From NCBI GenBank assembly GCA_963082975.1, contig OY720346.1:41071787-41135786 (forward strand): a stretch of DNA of 64,000 bases. Reading direction: 5' to 3'. The notes under the pieces were generated by a model. That model searched no databases and was not told the DNA's origin. It saw nothing but the letters and a program-made list of their open reading frames with translations. Made by a program: the position numbers and the translations under genes. Source of the DNA: Labia minor. Lineage: Eukaryota > Arthropoda > Insecta > Dermaptera > Spongiphoridae. Below are positions 57,650-64,000 of the stretch, piece after piece. How positions within the stretch are numbered: position 1 is the first letter of the stretch; each line of letters begins with the position of its first letter.

Positions 57650-57965
57650 TTGTCTCCCTATTGAATCTGTGTTCTTGGCCTGGGGGATGGAAAGCGGCAT
57701 CCCTCCCCAGTCAGCCGATCTAATTGGTTCGTCGCTTAGGGGAAAGGGTGGATGGGTGGGAGGGTTTGTGTGGCGACGAAGGGCGCGCCAACCACCCCTT
57801 CGTAGTGGGTTGGGGTGTTGGGCTTAGGAACACTTGTTGATGACTCTCGGTTGAATAGGAAAGGATTGCGATGCAAGGGATGAGTGTTGGCACACATGCA
57901 TGGTATCCAAACTCTCCCTTCCACCACCCACTCTACCTCATCATTCCACCCCGAGGCCAAGTTTA
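57650..57965. other. GC-rich island of unknown function
   Basis: Abrupt GC-rich patch with GGCGCGCC and G/C-runs. The minus strand is open through the island from about 58086 down past 57700 (e.g. ASGWNDEVEWVVEGRVWIPC), and the plus strand has a shorter frame. Neither is recognised. It could be an exon or a promoter-type region. It shares no obvious sequence with the islands at 1352-1640 or 19440-19815. Confidence 0.3.
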
Positions 57966-58156
57966 TAATAATAACCATCACGACAAGCATTTTGTCAAAC
58001 AAAGACCAAAAAGTTTTAAATGGACTCCAAAAAAGAGGATTATTAAATATTATTAAAAAATAAAAAATAAATAATGAAAACAACACAAATTATATATAAA
58101 TAAACAGAAAAATTTCCAGTTAACTGATTCATATTTTTCATTTTTCATTGGAATTT

Positions 58157-58157
58157 T

Positions 58158-58193
<36 letters not shown>
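58157..58193. repeat. (TA)n microsatellite
   Basis: Long pure TA run. Confidence 0.95.
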
Positions 58194-58195
<2 letters not shown>

Positions 58196-59128
58196 CCATT
58201 TGGATTAAAACACAAGGGTATATCGGAAAATTAGTTATATTTTTATAATTAGATTAAAATAACGCTATAAATACTGTTTAGTTTTTATCTCTTTAAATTA
58301 TCTAATTTAAACCTGGAATTAGTAAAATTTTATGGATAAATTGACGTTGGATAAAGGAGAAATGGTTTAAAATTATCATTGAACTGGAAAGCTTATTTTA
58401 CTATATAGGTATATAATATCTCTCCGTTCGCATTTATATAAAAGTACAATGCCTCCAAAATATAATATATTCACTCACGACCATTTAAATAAACAGAATT
58501 TTCATAATACAAATAATGAACATCAAATTGAGAATCTTTAAATAAATACTAACCGTTAGCCTTAATATCAAAGTTTGATGATGCAACATTATCTAGTTGA
58601 ATGATTTTAGTGGGTTTATGATATCAAAATTATTTTTACATGTTATAAATAAAATAAAATTTTCACGTTCACCTGAACATAGGTCTCAATGGATTTATCT
58701 TTTTAGACATTATTTATTATTATTATTATTTTTTTTTTATTTAAATTCTTTTTTTATTCATATTTCAAAGTTACATTTTAATTAATTTTCTTTAATACTT
58801 TTTATTTATTTATTATAAATCTAGATGTATACTAGATTCACTTATCTCTTTTCACTTTCATTCTTATCCAATACTTTTTATTGAATTTCTTTAAAAAGAA
58901 GAATTTTAATTTAAAAAATCAAATTCCATTTAGAAAAAAATATCAAATGTCATTTTTGAAATTTAATAAAACTTTTATTTGTAAAAAAAAAAAACAAGAT
59001 TCGGCTTATTGGGTTAGAAAGTTTTTTAATTTTATTTTATGTAGTTTTCATATTAATTAACATAGATTCTATGAAATTTAATAAATTAAAATTATAGTTA
59101 ATTTACTATATATATATATATATAATTA
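58194..59128. other. A+T-rich stretch with a weak exon candidate
   Basis: At ~58605-58673 a frame after GATTTTAG reads GFMISKLFLHVINKIKFSRS and is followed by AG/GTCTCA; too weak to call. (TA)n at ~59108-59124. Confidence 0.3.
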
Positions 59129-59585
59129 CTAGCTTCTCCGAGCGCCATCGGCGCTCTCCACACCTAGACGGGGGCTCCGCCCCCTGTACCCCCGAGTAAT
59201 ACATAGTTTTTGTTTGAAAGTGTTTATGTAAAAGGTTTTCATCCATTTTGTATCAATCAGTATAAGTAGATAAGACATTTATTTGTTTTCTTGTAAAATA
59301 TATTTTAATTTAATCAGTAAATTAATTATATATTATTATAGCTGAGCCGGCAAACGTTGTTTTGCCATGTATATAACTTTTAGAGAATTTCTAGTGGGTA
59401 TAATAGTTATTCGTGGTATTAATATCTTTTCACATCGAAACTTGCCATTTAAAAAGGTTGCTTCGATAAAGTTTTTCATAAATTTTTTAATGACTAATCG
59501 CGCTCCGTTGCACAGCCGTGGCGGGTTCCAATTACGAATTCAGAAAATTGCTGAAATGTTGGTCTTATCTCCAAATAAATAATTT
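59129..59585 (-). mobile_element. Helitron relic, copy 2 (with 3' end)
   Basis: The minus-strand 3' end is the hairpin GAGCGCCGATGGCGCTC plus CTAG/T, matching 51723-51925. At 59338 it continues with GCTGAGCCGGCAAACGTTGT and TGCACAGCCGTGGCGGGTTC, strings I associate with animal Helitrons. No Rep/helicase coding remains. Confidence 0.75.
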
Positions 59586-59944
59586 TTCACTCAACTGAAA
59601 ATTTTATAATTTTTTCTTTGTAGTTATGGAATTTGCATATCTAGATGAAAAGGATAATGTTGTATGTGACATATTTATTTGAAAATATAATATTACAAAA
59701 TGCTATTAACAGTAATGATTGTAATCAAATTTTTTTATACATATTTTCTTTGAACACATCATATTAAATTTCTTTCTATTCACTGAAATTTACACAATTT
59801 TTTAATTATATATTTTTATATAATTTCTATATTTAGATGAAAAGAATAATGTTCTATTTATATGATCTCACAGGCTAACATATCCTTCTTATGGCCAATT
59901 TGCTTTATATGAATGAATGAATGAAAATTGAAATTTTATATATA

Positions 59945-60411
59945 GTTTTTTATATATGTTTATTTATGCACAAAAAATTAATTGACATAATTATTAATTT
60001 AATAAAATAAAATTAATTTAATAAAATATTAAAATAATAAAAATTAATAAATTTGTAAAAAAAATATATAATACTTAAAAAAAAATGTCCCTTTGCGAGT
60101 TTCAAACTGAGGAAGCTAAGTCATAAGATAACACCTTAGCACCCTCACCCACGAATGATTCTTTTTTTCAAATGTCCTATTAGGATATATATAGAGGTCA
60201 AATTATCACCAGCAGTGCCTCTATAATCTAGCATTGTAACTAAACTATTTTTAGGTAAATACCACCCCCTGGACACACCTTACCAATTAGTGGTTTGATA
60301 AAAACCTTATTTGAGACCTACTGAATATGCATAAAAAATTTCATAAGAATCGGTCCAGCCGTTTCGGAGGAGTATGATTTCAAAGTTTTGTGACACGAGA
60401 ATTTTATATAT
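59945..60411 (-). mobile_element. Helitron-like element, copy 2 (partner of 5381-5858)
   Basis: Reverse complement of 5381-5858: TATATAAAATTCTCGTGTC end at 60411, CCGTTTCGGAGGAG, and a tRNA-like patch at ~60085-60165. Confidence 0.7.
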
Positions 60412-60502
60412 AAGATATTTAATTATTACTAATTGTAAGTTTTTCCTCCTGTCATTGTTTTATCAAGTAATTATCACAATGGCGACGTAGCATAAACTGC
60501 AT

Positions 60503-60655
60503 AGAGACCTTAAAGTCCTTACAGTACTAGGAGTAATGAATAACACCTGTGTAAGGTATCAAGGGAAACGGACAAACCACCAAAACGACAAAGTCAGACT
60601 ATTCACTAAGGAGGTAAAACAAGAATTTAAACGACTAAAATGAATTGACCTACTA
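60503..60655 (+). pseudogene. Possible jockey-type reverse-transcriptase tail fragment
   Basis: About 50 codons open to a stop, starting LHRDLKVLTVLGVMNN, which resembles the LHRDLxVPTV-type end of jockey-like LINE polyproteins. Short and isolated. Confidence 0.3.
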
Positions 60656-60984
60656 TAAAACCCTACTCTTTTCTTAAGTTATTTCATGATCTGAAAAAGT
60701 TCCCTTTGATTCATTTCCCATTTATAGTAGCTGCCCCAGGTTTTATTCTTCCATATCCTATTTCCTCCTCCTTCACTCAACCCTAAACTGAGAGAAGCCC
60801 TCCTATTCTACTCTTTCGGGTAGAACTTCCAACCTAATACTTTCTACTTCATCATTTTCACACACAGTAATAAACGTTATAATTATTAATGTAAACAATT
60901 TATTGTTGCCCAAAGTAAGGACAGTTGTAGATTTTATTTGATAAAAAAAATATGTTACTTTCATCTTAATAAACATAGATTCTA

Positions 60985-61530
60985 GGTTGCAATCGGGGAA
61001 CGTCTGTTATGATGCAGTAAAGGGGCTTACTTCGTCAAAATTATTATTAAATGGGATTAAAATTAAAATATATAAAACAATTATTTTGCCTGTTGTATTA
61101 TATGGGTGTGAGGCATGGTCTATGATCCTGAGAGATGAGAGTAGATTCAGAGTATTTGAGAATAGGATTCTTCCCAGCATTTATTGGCCAAAGAAAGATG
61201 AGGAATGGCGGAGACTGCATAACGATTAATTGCATGACCTCTATTCATCTTCAGAAATAGTTAGGATTATAAAATCGAGAAGGCTGCGATAGGCAGGGCA
61301 CGTGGCTAGAATGGGAGAGGAAAGAATGGCGAAAAATACATTTGTGAGGAGAGCGATAGGGAAAGACCAAGGACTTGCTGGATGGACATTGTAGTAATGG
61401 ACGTGAGAGAGATGGGAGAGATTAGGAATTGAATGGTTGTGGCTCAGGATAGGGACACTTGGAGGAATGTGGTTGCTGCGGCCAAAAACTTTCGAGTTCC
61501 GTACAGCCACAGAGATGGATAGATAGATAT
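60985..61530 (+). pseudogene. LINE (RTE/CR1-like) fragment, the longest copy in the window
   Basis: Starts inside the RT domain (LNGIKIKIYKTIILPVVLYG, then CEAWS and RVFENRILPSIYWP). It continues with EWRRLHND, broken frames for the LHDLY...R-L-GHVARMGEE region, and the FRVP end, followed by CCACAGAGATGGATAGATAG. 5'-truncated, inactive. Confidence 0.8.
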
Positions 61531-62635
61531 ATATAATATTTTTATTGATCAAATTGTTTGAATTTGAAACTTAAAAATATACATATATATAAAATTATAT
61601 TTAATTATTGCTAAGTATACCTCCCTGTCATTGTTTTATCAAGTAATTATCACAAATGTTAACGTAGCATAATAAACAATCATGGATATAATAAAAATAT
61701 TGGTTTCATTTTAGCTTTCGTTTATTTATCTAAATGAAATATATATTTATATTTTTGAAGCTCAACATATATTATATATGTATTATATATATATTTATTA
61801 GTAGATATATTTGTATATATAGTATAAAGATAAATAATTCTTGAATTTTCTTTTAAGGGGTTTGAGGGCAAGAGAATCTTTCGATCTGACATTATTCAAG
61901 ATTATCCCATAAATTATACTCTCTCTCTCTCTCTCTCTCTCTCTAGAGTTGACCCTTCGAAGGATATTCCATTCCAAGACCCTTACCGTCGTAAAAAAAA
62001 ACCGGTTCAATATCAGAAGGAATAAAAAATGAACCCTACACACATCCACACACATTCACCGAGATACATAATATATATATATACATATACATGTAGTAAT
62101 ATAGCTCTACCTTATGATTTGGTCTTTTCCATTCAAGAGCAAAATTGCAAAATCAGTCTTTTATTAAAGATTTTTAGTTCATCTAATCTTCTGAATTTAA
62201 AAATATTTAGTGCCTCTATGTTATCTGCACAGTAGAAAAAAGGTATTTTTTAAAGTATTGATTAATATTTTCCCACAAATCTAATATAAAACCAAGTATA
62301 TTCCTCTTTTACTCCAATAAATAGAAAATATCAAATACAAATTAAATTAAAAATCAAAATTTACACATTAAATGAAGTGATTGAATCATTTTAGGTGATG
62401 TTGATCAAGAGAGGTCTCATTTTCTTTTTTTCTTTATTATTTAAATTCTGACAAAATTTTTCATAAATTTGTACAATAAAATTCTCTATAATTACATTGA
62501 TTCATATAAAATTTCCTATATTTTTTTAGTTTAGGAAATATAGTTAATTTACGGTTTTGATGTTTATTTATTTGTTTATCTATGAATATATTGAAACTAA
62601 AATGTTGCCAGGTAGTTAGGGATTCAATAGTATAT
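61531..62635. other. A+T-rich stretch with (CT)n
   Basis: (CT)n at ~61919-61945 and several TA runs. No gene seen. Confidence 0.5.
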
Positions 62636-63136
62636 ATGTTACGGTAAAAGTAATAAATTCGGTGATTATCTAAAATAATCGTTGATTATACATAATCACC
62701 ACCGAATTTGGTAAATATGATAATTATCAAATTTACCGGTTAATTTAGAACACAGGAAAATATTGTAATTCGTGGTCTCTTACGCCATATTGTCCAACCA
62801 AAAATATCTTTCTGAGTATAGTAACTAGTAAAAAAAAGCTGCATTCTATTGTACTGGCCTACTGGCCCAATAAGTCATGGTATTTATCACATTTACCATT
62901 TGGGATATTTCCCAAATTTAGTGGTGATTATGATGACAAGTGCAAATTTCGTAAAATATTTTCGTAAAACAAGAAACTTTTATCACATTCCCCAATTAAA
63001 GATAGGCACTATATAAACTAACGGGTAAATTTGATAAATATGAAATAATTGATCATAGTTACCAAATTCAGTTGTGATTATGTATAATCTCCGGTAATTT
63101 TATATAATCGCCGATTTATCATTTTTACTGTAACCT
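62636..63136. mobile_element. MITE with ~85 bp terminal inverted repeats
   Basis: GTTACGGTAAAAGTAATAAAT at the left pairs with ATTTATC...TTTTTACTGTAAC at the right. The shared inner block contains GATTATACATAATCACC. Flanks are TA-rich (TATATAT on both sides), so the target-site duplication is ambiguous. Non-coding; superfamily not assigned. Confidence 0.75.
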
Positions 63137-64000
63137 ATATATAATAAAATTTGGTTATGATCGCTTTTACTGTTTGACCGGAATTTTGTTTAACAAAACA
63201 AAACAAAACACACGCAAACACACACCAACGAGCAAAACCACTTTTTTCGAAGAATTAATTAAAACACGAAGATTTGTGAAAATGCGGGGTTGTGAATCGG
63301 AATTACAATACCTTTCTCTCAAAAACTTTTTTTCAAGAATTTTTTTTTTATTGAAAATGAAATATTTAGATATTTTTAAGCAATATATTGATAACAATTG
63401 ATTAATTTAATCAATTTTTATTTAATTAAAAATTAAAGTATAGAAGTTTCGTGAAGGAATAAATAAAAAATGTATGAAAAACAAAAAAGAAATCTCCGTC
63501 ATGTCAGTTAAATATGAAACAAACAACTCTACTTATTTAATGAAAATAATCAATTTTTTTTTATTTTATTTTTTTTTTAATTTAAATTATATAAATATAG
63601 ATAAGAGATCTAAAACAAAAATGATTATCCATTAATTAAAAATATATTCATACTACAATTTTTTTTCTTATTTTTTCGAATGTTGCAAATGGAGGGATTT
63701 AGTTATGTAATATATATATATATATATACTTAATGAAAAGTGAAACAGGTAAATGTGGTGATTTATCTCCATGAGAATATGCATTCCCAAGATGATTTAT
63801 CATCAACCCGTGGGCGATTTTAGGGACCCAACGATGACGCCAGGATAATCTTGAGTCTGTAAATGTGGGAGGTGTTGATATAAAAGAATTGTATTTAAGG
63901 GTGAGTGTGAGAAGGGAAGGGAGGTGTGTGTAGTTTTCACATATAACGGTAAATAACAGTTAGGATAGCTTGGGGATGGGGTTTATGGATATAGAGATTT
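63137..64000. other. Unassigned end of window
   Basis: A 75-codon frame (63174-63401) contains low-complexity K/T/F stretches and overlaps an equally long antisense frame, so it is not called. (TA)n lies at 63708-63727. From 63760 the DNA is less A+T-rich and has GATATAAAAGAATTG at ~63877-63891, which could be a TATA element of a gene continuing beyond the window. Confidence 0.3.

Noticed and set aside
63167-63401. Antiparallel 75-codon frames
   Set aside because: Both strands equally open and low in complexity; neither can be preferred.

Overview
Eukaryotic nuclear DNA, strongly A+T-rich by eye, gene-poor and full of transposons. An animal, most likely an arthropod, is suggested by Tc1/mariner relics, several Helitron/Helentron-like families, piggyBac- and hAT-type miniature elements, tRNA-derived SINEs, 5'-truncated RTE/CR1-like LINE copies with GATA tails, GT-AG introns, and exons of an axonemal coiled-coil protein of the CFAP73/CCDC42 type. 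The species cannot be named from this. No rRNA, functional tRNA, CRISPR or bacterial-style operon was seen.

Genes. (1) 3497-4780 (+): an intact intronless gene for an F-box plus leucine-rich-repeat protein of 427 aa. It sits between two inverted ~220 bp arms (2880-3108 and 6640-6868), and its upstream arm and 5' flank recur as a decayed 'ghost' locus at 9948-11050. (2) 35405-35680 and 45115-45624 (-): two exons of a CFAP73/CCDC42-like gene, joined by a ~9.4 kb intron with matching phase. (3) 33581-38595 (+): three or four phase-compatible exons of an unrecognised gene whose introns and exons interlock with gene 2 on the other strand. (4) 46959-47307 (-) and 48266-48343 (+): orphan terminal-exon candidates.

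Repeat landscape. Three copies of a composite rolling-circle-like element lie at 8470-13651 (+, carrying a 2.7 kb insertion), 25092-28246 (-) and 40306-43321 (+). The composite holds a series of similar 3' hairpin terminators, as if it had grown by repeated read-through. A separate ~600 bp family (called HL-A here) has at least six copies, and a related family (HL-B) has two or more. A tandem duplication (22195-24130 and 24449-25091) gives natural empty sites for a mariner and for composite copy 2.

Layout: 0-8 kb F-box locus with repeats; 8.5-14 kb composite copy 1 and ghost locus; 14-22 kb SINE/LINE fragments, two HL-A copies, a GC-rich island and an hAT miniature; 22-29 kb tandem duplication, mariner and composite copy 2; 29-32 kb an inverted pair of unknown origin; 33-47 kb interlocked genes with composite copy 3 in an intron; 47-64 kb mostly repeats. 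Most short open frames outside the listed genes are chance or transposon-derived.
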